A DNA stretch of 42,241 nucleotides from JAKFDK01 sp036676195 (GTDB lineage Bacteria; Bacillota; Sulfobacillia; Symbiobacteriales; ZC4RG38): the NCBI GenBank assembly GCA_036676195.1, contig JAKFDK010000028.1, positions 1-42,241 of the forward strand, written 5' to 3'. The notes beneath the pieces were generated by a model. The model worked only from the letters and a program-made list of their open reading frames with translations, did not search any database and was not told where the DNA came from. Within the stretch, counting starts at the first letter, position 1, and each line of letters starts with the position of its first letter. Below, piece after piece: positions 31,694 through 40,600 of the stretch. The translations under genes were made by a program, and so were the position numbers.

Positions 31694-31707
31694 AGAACAA
31701 GTGTTTG
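31694..31707. promoter_or_regulatory. Possible LexA box 3 (two mismatches)
   Basis: AGAACAAGTGTTTG keeps the GAAC-N4-GTTT core with two outer changes. It lies at the predicted transcription start of the yneA-like gene, 15 bases after box 2. Confidence 0.45.
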
Positions 31708-31837
31708 GAGGAACGTCAGTTCCCTGAACCGGAAGCAGGGGCAACCAGATTGCCGCTGCGGGCAAATTGTGTGTGAGGAAATTCATGAAACCGGGCGACG
31801 ATTTGTGTAAAGAGTCAGGACACCGCGGGGGGTCACC

Positions 31838-32251
31838 ATGATGGTGCAGAGCCAGTCCAGGGTACAGGAAACGCCAGTCAGAGGTGTGCGGGTACAGCAG
31901 GTGCGCCTGCTGCAGGGGTCACGGCGGTCGCAGCAGGCGCGGGTCCGGCGGGGTGTCCGAACCCGGCGCGGGTGGCTGCGGATTATGCAGTGGCTGGCGG
32001 TATGGCTGCTGGCTCTGGCCGCGGTCCTCCTGGCCCCCACTGTCGTACGTGCCCTGGCCGGACCCGTGGGCGGTCCGCCGGTGGAGCAGGTTGAAGTGCG
32101 GCCGGGGGACTCCCTCTGGACCATTGCAGAAATGTATAACGGCGGCCGGACCGACATTCGGGAGACCATACAGGAGATCAAGAACTACAACCGCCTGCGG
32201 GAGAGCACCCTTTACCCCGGTCAGGTGCTGCTCATCCCACTGCCGCAATAA
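31838..32251 (+). CDS. YneA-like SOS cell division inhibitor with LysM domain
   Basis: A 137-residue protein with a long Arg/Gln-rich cytoplasmic N-terminus (about residues 1-48), one membrane helix (about 50-70) and a C-terminal LysM domain (about 87-136: VRPGDSLWTIAEMYN, LYPGQVLLIPL) that should lie outside and bind peptidoglycan. YneA of B. subtilis and SosA of staphylococci are SOS-induced division blockers with the same membrane-plus-extracellular plan, and yneA is likewise divergent from lexA. The SOS boxes upstream support this role. The cytoplasmic N-terminus is longer than in YneA. ATG 31838 or ATG 31841 may be used; the SD is gcggggggt. Confidence 0.82.
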   Translation: MMVQSQSRVQETPVRGVRVQQVRLLQGSRRSQQARVRRGVRTRRGWLRIMQWLAVWLLALAAVLLAPTVVRALAGPVGGPPVEQVEVRPGDSLWTIAEMYNGGRTDIRETIQEIKNYNRLRESTLYPGQVLLIPLPQ

Positions 32252-32353
32252 TCGCGTATCCACCTGAGGAAACTACGGGGGTAGAACGACAAAGCCAATA
32301 CAGCAGCGCGGGCCGGTCCGGCTGTGCTGCATGAGGATGCGGAGGTGGCGAGC

Positions 32354-32674
32354 ATGGTGGCTCAGGGGATGGTACGCGATGGAGCCCTGCCGCTCAGCCT
32401 TGAACTGGAGTTGCAGGACCTGCGGCACAAGTTTGCTGTACCGCTGCGTGAGGCGGCGGCGGGTAAGTTCCAGTTGGAGAACGACCTGCGCGCCCTGGCC
32501 GACCGGCTCGGTCGGATCCTCGCCCGCGAGGCCAGGCGGGCCCGTGCGGACCGGGGCCTCCCCATGCGCGAACTGTCTATCGCCGTGGACCACTACTTCC
32601 CGGAACTGCGGGAATGGACGATCCAGGTGGCTCTGCAGGCACGGATGGTCCGGCATACTTCCCGTGCCAGCTAA
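32354..32674 (+). CDS. Small helical protein, unknown function
   Basis: The ATG at 32354 follows GGAGGTGG (32341-32348) and is preferred over the GTG at 32324. The 106-residue product is soluble and largely helical, Arg- and Leu-rich, with segments LSLELELQDLRHKFAVPL, FQLENDLRALADRLGRIL and MRELSIAVDHYFPELREW. No motif or family is recognised. It lies about 100 bases after the yneA-like gene on the same strand, with no terminator seen between them, so it may be induced with it during SOS. Confidence 0.62.
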   Translation: MVAQGMVRDGALPLSLELELQDLRHKFAVPLREAAAGKFQLENDLRALADRLGRILAREARRARADRGLPMRELSIAVDHYFPELREWTIQVALQARMVRHTSRAS

Positions 32675-32721
32675 CCCACCCGGGGGAGCACTGCTGGTAG
32701 GCACCAACGAACAACAATGCT

Positions 32722-32746
32722 GCCGCATTGACGGGTGCAATGCGGC
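32722..32746 (+). terminator. Probable terminator after the small helical gene
   Basis: GCCGCATTG (32722-32730) pairs perfectly with CAATGCGGC (32738-32746). Only GGTTT follows, so it is a weak intrinsic terminator. Confidence 0.5.
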
Positions 32747-32794
32747 GGTTTACCACGTGCATGTAATCAAGCGCACAGGATTGTCCGGGGTCTG

Positions 32795-32803
32795 TGCTAT
32801 AAT
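32795..32803 (+). promoter_or_regulatory. Extended -10 promoter of the cytochrome c maturation operon
   Basis: TGC-TATAAT is a full extended -10. No good -35 is found at normal spacing. The leader to the ATG at 32873 would be about 63 bases. Confidence 0.62.
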
Positions 32804-32872
32804 GATAGCCGGCACTCAGATGGTCGGCACTGCCACCGGTCACCTGTACGAAAGCCGCAACGGGGGTGAATT

Positions 32873-33544
32873 ATGGTCGCCGCGGTGAAGTTTACCTGCC
32901 CGGAATGTGGAACAGAACTCATGCAAAATGGCCGCTTCTGTCACCGCTGCGGTTGGGACAGTAAGGTACCCGGCGGGGCCGGCGCGTCGGCCCGTGGGGC
33001 CGAGGTGTATTACGGACGGGCACGGTGGAAGCGCCTGACCATGAGTGTGACCACGTGGATCACCCTGGCCATTGTGCTGGCGTTTCTGCTGGTACCCCAG
33101 CAGGGCAACACGGGTGCCATTGTGCCCGGGGTGCCGGCGCCTGATTTCCGTCTGAGCTCGCTGGATGGCCAGCCCACCAGCCTGGCGGATCTCAGAGGCA
33201 AGGCGGTGGTCCTCAACTTCTGGGCGAGTTGGTGCCCGCCCTGCCGGTCGGAAATGCCCCACCTGCAGGCGGTGGCTGAGAAATACCGGGACCAGGGCCT
33301 GGTGGTTCTGGCGGTCAACCTTGACGAGAGTCCGGCCGTGATCCGGTCCTTCCTGGATCGCCAGCAGATCAAGCTGAACGTACTGCTGGATCCCGGACAG
33401 CACACGGCCGAGAAGTATAAAATCCTCCCCTTGCCCACCACCTTTTTTGTCGGGCGGGACGGTGTCGTGCGGAGCCGGGTGGAAGGCGAAATGGACCTGA
33501 ACCGGGCCGAAGCCGAAGTCCTGCGGCTCCTGAATCAGAAGTAG
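32873..33544 (+). CDS. resA: ResA/TlpA-type thiol-disulfide oxidoreductase with N-terminal zinc ribbon
   Basis: A 223-residue membrane-anchored thioredoxin-like protein. Cys9, Cys12, Cys23 and Cys26 (CPEC, CHRC) form a zinc-ribbon module before the membrane helix (about residues 58-78). The outer domain carries WASWCPPC with the redox pair Cys121 and Cys124 and the cis-Pro loop (LPTTFFV), as in ResA. ResA reduces the haem-binding Cys pair of apocytochrome c. The gene opens a ccdA-resB-ccsA operon, which supports the ResA role. The zinc ribbon is not part of ordinary ResA. The ATG follows gggggtg. Confidence 0.88.
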   Translation: MVAAVKFTCPECGTELMQNGRFCHRCGWDSKVPGGAGASARGAEVYYGRARWKRLTMSVTTWITLAIVLAFLLVPQQGNTGAIVPGVPAPDFRLSSLDGQPTSLADLRGKAVVLNFWASWCPPCRSEMPHLQAVAEKYRDQGLVVLAVNLDESPAVIRSFLDRQQIKLNVLLDPGQHTAEKYKILPLPTTFFVGRDGVVRSRVEGEMDLNRAEAEVLRLLNQK

Positions 33545-33572
33545 TGTCTACAGAACCAAGGAGGAAGCCGCC

Positions 33573-34277
33573 GTGGAGAATCCCGGATTGGTGCTGGCCT
33601 TCGGGGCAGGCGTGCTCTCGTTCCTGAGCCCGTGCTGCCTGCCAATCTATCCGTCATATCTTTCCTATCTCACCGGGCTGTCCGTCGGTGAACTCCAGGA
33701 GAACAGCCCGGAGGTCCGGAGTCGGGTCCTGCGGCACGCCATCGTGTTCGTACTGGGCTTTTCCGTGATCTGGGTGGCCCTGGGCCTGAGTGCATCGGTA
33801 CTCGGGCAGTTCTTCTACGGTTACCGGGACCTGCTCACCAAGGTGGGCGGCATACTGGTGACCGTCATGGGACTGTCCCTGCTGGGAGTGATCCGGATCC
33901 CGTTTCTGATGCGGGAAGCCAGAGTCCAGTTGGCTCAGAAACCGCAAGGTTATGTGGGCACCTTTGTGGTGGGGCTGGCGTTTGCCGCCGGCTGGACACC
34001 CTGCATCGGCCCGATTCTGACCGCCGTGCTGGCTGTGGCCATGCAGAGCCCCGGGCAGGGAGCCCCGCTGCTGCTGGCCTTCTCCCTCGGCTTTGCCGTT
34101 CCGTTTCTGGCATTGGCTTATGCCCTCGGGTCAGCCCGCTGGCTGGCCCGTTACAGCCTGGTGCTCGAGCGGGTCGGGGGCGCCCTGATGGTGGCCATGG
34201 GACTGCTCCTGGTCACCGGCCGGCTGTCCCGCCTGACCGCCTGGCTCATTGACCTGACCGGCTTTTCCGGTTTCTAA
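33573..34277 (+). CDS. ccdA: CcdA-type membrane thiol transporter
   Basis: CcdA passes electrons from cytoplasmic thioredoxin across the membrane to ResA. The 234-residue protein has six hydrophobic helices, and the two redox Cys lie in the usual places: one in FLSPCCLPIYPSYLSYL, which here has an extra neighbouring Cys, and one in GWTPCIGPILTAVL. The GTG at 33573 has AAGGAGGA eight to ten bases upstream. It lies 28 bases behind resA and 12 bases before resB. Confidence 0.93.
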   Translation: MENPGLVLAFGAGVLSFLSPCCLPIYPSYLSYLTGLSVGELQENSPEVRSRVLRHAIVFVLGFSVIWVALGLSASVLGQFFYGYRDLLTKVGGILVTVMGLSLLGVIRIPFLMREARVQLAQKPQGYVGTFVVGLAFAAGWTPCIGPILTAVLAVAMQSPGQGAPLLLAFSLGFAVPFLALAYALGSARWLARYSLVLERVGGALMVAMGLLLVTGRLSRLTAWLIDLTGFSGF

Positions 34278-34289
34278 GGAGTCGTGGTA

Positions 34290-35912
34290 ATGGAAATGCA
34301 GCGCTGCCCGGACTGTGGCACATCCCTGCCCGGGCTGCCCGGCGAGGTTCGCTTCTGCCCGGTATGCGGCACCGCTCAGACGGAGGATGCAGCCGCTGCC
34401 GTGCGTCCGGTTGCCGCCGGCAGCACCGTGGCGTTATCCCGGCCGGCCCGGCCCACGCTCTGGGAAGAGTACCTGGACGCCGCCTGGGACTTTTTCGCTT
34501 CTACCAAGATGGCCACGATCCTGATCTTCCTGATCGCCGTGGCCTCCATTATCGGCAGTCTGGTGGAACAGGAGTCGCTCTACCAGGACTGGCGCCCACC
34601 GGAACAGTATTACCCGATGCGCTATGGTCAGGTGCTGGGGCCGCTCCTGATGCGGTTGGGCTTTACACATGCCTACACCAGCGTGTGGTATGTCACCATG
34701 ATGTACATTCTGGTGGTCAGCCTGGTGATTTGCAGCCTGCAGCGCCTGGTGCCCCTGCACCGGGCCCTGATCAAACCAACCATCGAGCGGCACCTTGGGT
34801 TCATCAGTCGCCAGGAAGTAACGGTGCGGCTGCCCGGGGCAGAACCGGATGCCCTGGCGCCCCTGGCCGGAGCGCTGCGCCGGCGCGGTTTTCGTGTGTG
34901 GCGGGAGGGCCAGGGCCTGCACGCCGACCGCGGCCGCCTGAGCCGCTACGGTCCCTACATCATCCATATCGGCCTGATTGTCGCCGCCCTGGCTGCCGCC
35001 TCCAAGAGCCTGCCGGGCTGGGACATCACCCGCGACATGTGGGTGCCGGACGGACAGACCGTGACGATCCCGGGTACCAAGCTCGCCATCCGCAGCGAGC
35101 GCTTCGTCCTTGAGGAACATGAAAACGGCATGCCGAAGCTGTACAAGACCGAGGCCGTCCTGATCGACAACGGCCAGGAGGTGCTCAGGCATGATATCCG
35201 CGTTAACCATCCTCTGAAGTATCAGCGCTGGGAGGTCTACCAGGCCTCCTACATGGCCGAGCCCGGTCTTGCCGCCTTCGAAGTGAAAAAGACGGATGGC
35301 GACACCACCATTGGCACGGTACAGATCGATCTCAAGGATCCGGCTCCGACCTATGATCTGGGCGCAGGCTACCGGGCCCGGGTCGAGGAGTATTACCCGG
35401 ACTTCGACGTGGACCCCAAGACCGGCCAGCCCTTCAACCGCTCCCGGGAGATCCTGCACCCAGTGTTTCGCCTGAGCATCCTCGATGCTCAGGGGCAAAT
35501 AGTGGGGGCCCAGGCCCTGCCAGTGGGTGTCCGCCCCGGGGAGTGGGAATTGCTGCCGCGCATTGGGCAGGGTCCGCTTTACCTGAACCAGACCGGCGTA
35601 CAGATGCGCTGGTTCTCCGGCCTCAAGGCCCATAAGGACCTGAGCATCCCTTACATGTTCGGGGGACTCGCCATTATCATGCTGGGCATGTGGATCACCT
35701 TTTTTGTGTTCCACCGGCAGGTATGGGCGCTGGAAACCCCCGAAGGCGTCATCCTGGGTGCCCGCACCAACAAGAATCGCTATGGCCTGGTCCAGGAGAT
35801 CCGCAAGCTGGCTGCTGCACTGGGCGGCGAGCTGACCGGTGGACAGGCCGTCTGGCGTACCGGGAAGGAAGCGGAGCAAGGAGGGAATTCCCCTGGCAAT
35901 GATCACGGCTAG
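34290..35912 (+). CDS. resB: ResB/Ccs1 cytochrome c synthase subunit with N-terminal zinc ribbon
   Basis: ResB and CcsA together export haem and attach it to cytochrome c (System II). The ATG at 34290 follows AAGGAG at eight bases and gives 540 residues. Cys6, Cys9, Cys23 and Cys26 (CPDC, CPVC) make a zinc ribbon before the first membrane helix, FFASTKMATILIFLIAVASII, which carries the typical ResB opening. Three more helices follow, the last near residue 465-485, with a large outer domain between. The extra N-terminal module parallels that of the neighbouring resA. The 3' end overlaps ccsA by 14 bases. Confidence 0.92.
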   Translation: MEMQRCPDCGTSLPGLPGEVRFCPVCGTAQTEDAAAAVRPVAAGSTVALSRPARPTLWEEYLDAAWDFFASTKMATILIFLIAVASIIGSLVEQESLYQDWRPPEQYYPMRYGQVLGPLLMRLGFTHAYTSVWYVTMMYILVVSLVICSLQRLVPLHRALIKPTIERHLGFISRQEVTVRLPGAEPDALAPLAGALRRRGFRVWREGQGLHADRGRLSRYGPYIIHIGLIVAALAAASKSLPGWDITRDMWVPDGQTVTIPGTKLAIRSERFVLEEHENGMPKLYKTEAVLIDNGQEVLRHDIRVNHPLKYQRWEVYQASYMAEPGLAAFEVKKTDGDTTIGTVQIDLKDPAPTYDLGAGYRARVEEYYPDFDVDPKTGQPFNRSREILHPVFRLSILDAQGQIVGAQALPVGVRPGEWELLPRIGQGPLYLNQTGVQMRWFSGLKAHKDLSIPYMFGGLAIIMLGMWITFFVFHRQVWALETPEGVILGARTNKNRYGLVQEIRKLAAALGGELTGGQAVWRTGKEAEQGGNSPGNDHG

Positions 35913-37122
35913 CTATTGGTCATTCGGTGTTGCTTTTTTCAGCTATTTGGTTGCAGCCTTGTTATATGGCGCCGGGCTGATCGGCGCCCGGCAGGTGGCT
36001 GGTCGCCAGGTCGCCGCCGCGGTGGGCGACGGCAGTACGCCCCGGCGCTTTGAGCATGCCTTTGACTGGGCCTACCGCCTGATGATCCTGGGCACTCTGT
36101 CCCACGCTGTCGGCATTTTGCTGCGCTGGCAGGGGGCCGGTCACTGGCCGACCTCGAACATGTACGAGTTCATTGGTTTCATGGCCTTTACCACCATGGT
36201 GGCCTTCCATGTCATTTACTACCTGTACCGCCTGCCGGTGATCGGCGTCCTGACGGCGCCGCTGGCGGTGATCATTTTCGCCTATGCCTATGTGTTTCCG
36301 CATGAGGTCAAGCCCCTGATTCCAGCCCTGCAGAGTTACTGGCTGACGCTCCACGTCGCCACGGCTGCCGCCGGCGAGGGCTTCTTTGCCGTCGCCTTCG
36401 TGACGGCTCTGCTCTATCTGCTGCGGACCCGGGATCAGGACGAAAGCAAATGGGGAGCCACCTTCCTGGAAGGGCTGTTCTGGGCGTTATGCACCCTGAT
36501 CAGCTTCATTTTGCTCAGCTTCGTGCTGCGCAATCTGCTGGGGATGGAGTGGCAGTTCACCGATGCCCAGGGCGTGGTCAGGTCTACCTACCACCTGCCG
36601 CCATTGATCGGACCGGCTGGCACCAAGGTCGGTGAACTCGGCACCCTGCCCCTGGTGGTGGTCCCGGATTTCCTCAAGGGCCGCAACTGGAACACACTGG
36701 TGTACGCCCTGGCGGTGGGCAGCGCCCTGTACTACCTGATCCGGGCGACACTGCTCGGCGGCCGGCCCTTTCGGGTAGCCCTGCAGGGCATTACCCGCAA
36801 CATGGACGCCGAACTGCTCGACGAGGTCAGCTACCGGGCGGTGGCCATCGGTTACCCGGTGTTCACCCTGGGGGCGCTGGTCTTTGCCATGATCTGGGCC
36901 AAGGAGGCCTGGGGCCGCTACTGGTTCTGGGACCCGAAGGAGACCTGGGCTCTGATTGCCTGGCTGGTCTACTCCGGCTATCTGCACCTGCGCATCAACC
37001 GGCACTGGGAAGGCCGCATCTCGGCCTGGACGGCGGTCATCGGTTTTGGTGTGCTCCTGTTCACCCTGGTCGGCGTCAACCTGCTGATCGTCGGTCTGCA
37101 CGCTTACGCCGGCGGCGACTAG
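35899..37122 (+). CDS. ccsA: CcsA/ResC haem-handling cytochrome c synthase subunit
   Basis: A polytopic membrane protein of 407 residues with about eight to nine helices and the haem-binding WWD-type motif at about residues 338-352 (WGRYWFWDPKETWALIAW). Conserved His residues flank it (ILGTLSHAVGIL, YSGYLHLRINRH). The ATG at 35899 is the conventional start, though the SD AAGGAGGG (35878-35885) is 13 bases away; a CTG at 35893 would sit better. The frame overlaps resB by 14 bases, so translation is probably coupled. Haem arrives by this subunit and is joined to apocytochrome c held by ResB. Confidence 0.94.
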   Translation: MITASYWSFGVAFFSYLVAALLYGAGLIGARQVAGRQVAAAVGDGSTPRRFEHAFDWAYRLMILGTLSHAVGILLRWQGAGHWPTSNMYEFIGFMAFTTMVAFHVIYYLYRLPVIGVLTAPLAVIIFAYAYVFPHEVKPLIPALQSYWLTLHVATAAAGEGFFAVAFVTALLYLLRTRDQDESKWGATFLEGLFWALCTLISFILLSFVLRNLLGMEWQFTDAQGVVRSTYHLPPLIGPAGTKVGELGTLPLVVVPDFLKGRNWNTLVYALAVGSALYYLIRATLLGGRPFRVALQGITRNMDAELLDEVSYRAVAIGYPVFTLGALVFAMIWAKEAWGRYWFWDPKETWALIAWLVYSGYLHLRINRHWEGRISAWTAVIGFGVLLFTLVGVNLLIVGLHAYAGGD

Positions 37123-37163
37123 CCTGCCCTGGCCGGCACGTCGCGGTCACTGCCCACCAAACA

Positions 37164-37188
37164 AGCCCTGCCTGGCGCAGGGCTGTTT
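37164..37188 (+). terminator. Terminator after the cytochrome c operon
   Basis: AGCCCTGC (37164-37171) pairs with GCAGGGCT (37177-37184) over a 5-base loop and is followed by GTTT. Confidence 0.68.
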
Positions 37189-37576
37189 CGGGTCGTGGCG
37201 GACCGAGTTGTTCGGAGCGGCCGCCCTTGAAGACCTGCTGCATGACAGATGGAGGGACTCGCGGAAAAGTTCGCGGGTCTCTTCGTTGTTCCTTGCCGCG
37301 TCTATCCTCGAGTGCCACAACGGTCCCGCACGTCTTGTGACGAAGGCGGGGCAAGAGCTCGCTCCCGTTTGCACCGTCAAGACTTGGTGACAAAAACAGC
37401 CGAACGGACGAACACCTTTGACAAGGCGAAAGTGCAAGGTCAGCGGGCGTTTTCGTCGTTACTTATGGTACGGTTCAGCGTACCAGAGGTTAAACGATGC
37501 TGGACCACCCCATCGTGCCAGCTACTGGCGCAGGCATTCTTTCGCACCGCGCTGCTGGAGCGAAATGCCCGGTAAA
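37189..37576. other. Intergenic stretch without a recognised gene
   Basis: About 390 bases between the ccsA terminator and the terminator of the minus-strand GGDEF-EAL gene. The six short frames here have no SD and no recognisable protein features. One 6-bp hairpin (GGTACG/CGTACC, 37467-37472 with 37479-37484) is present. I looked for a c-di-GMP riboswitch because of the neighbouring gene and did not find its conserved blocks. It may be decayed sequence. Confidence 0.5.
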
Positions 37577-37617
37577 CAATAAGGGCTCCGCCTTTCTGAT
37601 TGGCGGAGCCCTTATTG
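37577..37617. terminator. Terminator overlapping the stop of the GGDEF-EAL gene
   Basis: A perfect 16-bp stem (37577-37592 with 37602-37617) with CAATAAGGG at its base. It includes the TAA stop of the minus-strand gene (37612-37614). Confidence 0.82.
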
Positions 37618-40600
37618 CCGGTGGCCGGATCCTGGCGGTACGAGGAACATCACCGGCCGGCTGCGCGGCGCCCAGGCGGGATGGGCGGCCAGCAAGGCAG
37701 CGGCCTTCGGGCCGGGCAGCGGCGGGGAGAAGTGAAATCCCTGGCCTCGGTGACAGCCCAGGGTGCGCAAGTGGGCCAGTTGAGCCTCCGTTTCAACGCC
37801 CTCACTGGTGACCGTCAGGCGTAGCGCCCGGGCGAAGGCGATCACCGCCTCAACAATGGCACTGTCTTCGGCGGCGGCACCTGGTCCGGTGATAAAGCTC
37901 CGGTCAATCTTGATGGCATCAGCCGGCAGCCGCTTGAGATAACTGAGGGAGGAAAAACCGGTCCCGAAGTCGTCGATCGCCAGTCGCACACCCAGGGCCT
38001 TCAAGGCCCGCAGTTTCTCCAGGCTGGCCTGTTCATCCTGAGACAGGACGATCTCGGTCAGTTCCAACTGCAAACTGTCGGGGGGCAACCCGGTGTCCTG
38101 CAGGACCTCGCTGACCGTTTGGACCAGGTCGGGCTGCTGAAACTGCCGGGCGGAGAAGTTCACATTCACCACCAGCGGCGAGCCGGCGCTGGAGTGGGCT
38201 TGCCAGGCGCGGGCCTGGCGGCAGGCTTCTGCCAGGACCCATCTCCCCAGGGGCAGAATCAGCCCGTTCTCTTCGGCCACGGGAATAAAACTGGCAGGCA
38301 ACAGGATCCCCCGGCGCGGATGTTCCCAACGGACCAGGGCCTCCATTTCACAGATCACGCCGGTTTCCAGGTTCACAACCGGCTGGTAGTAAACCTTCAT
38401 CTCCCCGCGCTCGATGGCCCGGCGCAGGTCGGTCTCCAGTTCCAAACGGGTCAAGGTGGCGTCATGCATGCTGGGCGCAAAGACCCGGAACTGGGCCTTC
38501 CCCTGTTTCTTGGCGGCATACATGGCCACATCGGCGTTACGCAGAAGGTCCTCCTCGGGCTGCTGCTGCTCCGCACTGCTCATGGCAATGCCGATACTGG
38601 CAGATACGAACAGTTCCTTACCGCCCAGGGAAAAGGGCTCCTGAAAGCGGGCTGCGATTCGTTCCGCCACCATGGTGGCATCGGCGATCTCGGTGATGTC
38701 TTCGAGCAAAACCGTGAATTCGTCCCCGCCCAGGCGGGCGACGGTGTCTTCTGTACGCACGCAGCCCAGCAGGCGCTGGGCGACAGCCACCAGTAACTGG
38801 TCGCCAATCTGGTGGCCCAGGCTGTCGTTGATCAGCTTGAAGCTATCCAGATCCAGGAACAGGACGGCGCAGTGTTCACGCCGGCGGCAGGCCCGCGGCA
38901 GGGCGTGGGCGAGGCGGTCCATAAACAGGGCCCGATTGGCCAGCCCGGTCAGTCCATCGTGAAAGGCCTGGTGGGCGAGTTGGGCGGCAAGCGCCTTGCG
39001 CTCGGAAACGTCGCGGGCAACCACCAGCACCACTTCCGCTCCTTCAAGCACCAGGGCGCGGGTGCTGGCTTCCACCGGGATAATACGGGCTTCTCGGGCT
39101 ACATAACTCATTTCCAGTTGGGTATGGTCCTGTGTCAGGGTGGCCTCGGTCAGACCGGTTTCTCCCGTCAGGCAGGACGGATCGATGATGTCCAGATACG
39201 ACATGTGCAACAGTTCACCGCGGCCGTACCCCAACAGGCGGGCGGCGGCGTCGTTGACCTCCAGGAACCGCCCCGGCTGCCGGGCGGCGGTGAGGGTGTA
39301 CAGAAAGACCGCGTCACTGGCGCCCTGGAACAGTTCGCGGTATTTATGCTCGCTCACCTGCAGCGCCCGTTGCGCCCGGGCACGCTCCAGGGCATGGCCA
39401 ATGATCTCAGCCGAGGTGCGCAGGAGCACCAGATCGTCCTCGCTCCAGTCGGCACCTTCTGGCAGATTGTCGCAGCCCAGAAAGCCAGCCAGTTGGCCCC
39501 CCACGTGGAGGGGCAGGGCCAGCGCCGACGTGATTCCCTGCATTCGCAGGATGGCCTGTTCGGCCGCTGCTGCCGCCGGCAGCCGCGCCACGTCGGGAAT
39601 GTGAACGACTTCGCCCTGACGCAGTTTTTCCATCCACCAGGGAAACTCGTCGCCCGGAAGGTTGCGCAGCTTGGCCCTCTGAGAAGAAATGCCGGGGCCG
39701 CACCACTCATGGGTGTTATCCATGGTGGTACCGTCGTCGCTGAACAGGAAGACATAGGCCCGGACGGAACCGCACACGTGGCCAATCTGGGCCAGAGCCG
39801 CGTCAATGGCCATATCCACATCGGTGGCGCCGACAAACCCCGAGGAAATGCCGGCCAGTGTTCTTTCCAGGTCCAGGCGGCGGCGGATCGTGGTTTCGGC
39901 CTGGATGCGGGCGGTGACGTCACGGCCCACGCCCCATGTCAGGCCGTCGCTGGTCAACTGGGCCGCATTCCACTCCAGCCAGGCGACGGCGCCGTCCTGA
40001 CGCAACATGCGGACCGTGAGGTTGGTCAGGGTATGGTCGTGTGTCAGGGCGGCCATGGCCTGCTGCATCTGGCCGCGGTCGTCGGGGTGGACCAGAGCCC
40101 CGAACTCTGTCCCCAACAGTTCGTCCTGGGCATAGCCCAGGATGCGGACTGTAGCCTGGTTGACCGAGACGATCCGGCCACCGGCCGCGATGGTAATAAT
40201 GATATCCTGGGAGACATCCAGAGTCTGACGCAGTTCCGCCGCCGCTTGCTCGGCGTTCTGGCGCAGGGTCTGGCGCTCGACGCCGGTCATCAGGGTGTGC
40301 ACGATGCTCGCGGCGTTGCCGGCCGCCAGAGGTGACAGCTCCGGCCCCGGCCCGGTCCCGTAGACCAGACCGGCCGTGCCGTTCGGCAGGTGAAACCCGC
40401 AGCAAATCAGGATGCGGGCGTCGGCCGCGGCCACCCAGTCCTGTTCCAGGGCGCTCATCCGGGCGGTGTCGCCCGTCCACAGCAGGGCCACACCGCCCCG
40501 GGACAGGGCGGCCTGGCCCAGTTGCAGGTTGTCCCGTTCCAAATGCGTGCCGGTCAGGTACTGCTGCTCTTGCGCTGAATAGCCATAGAGCCCGAACAAC

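Noticed and set aside
37123..37611. c-di-GMP riboswitch or other structured RNA beside the GGDEF-EAL gene
   Set aside because: The conserved GEMM blocks are absent; only a terminator and one short hairpin were found.
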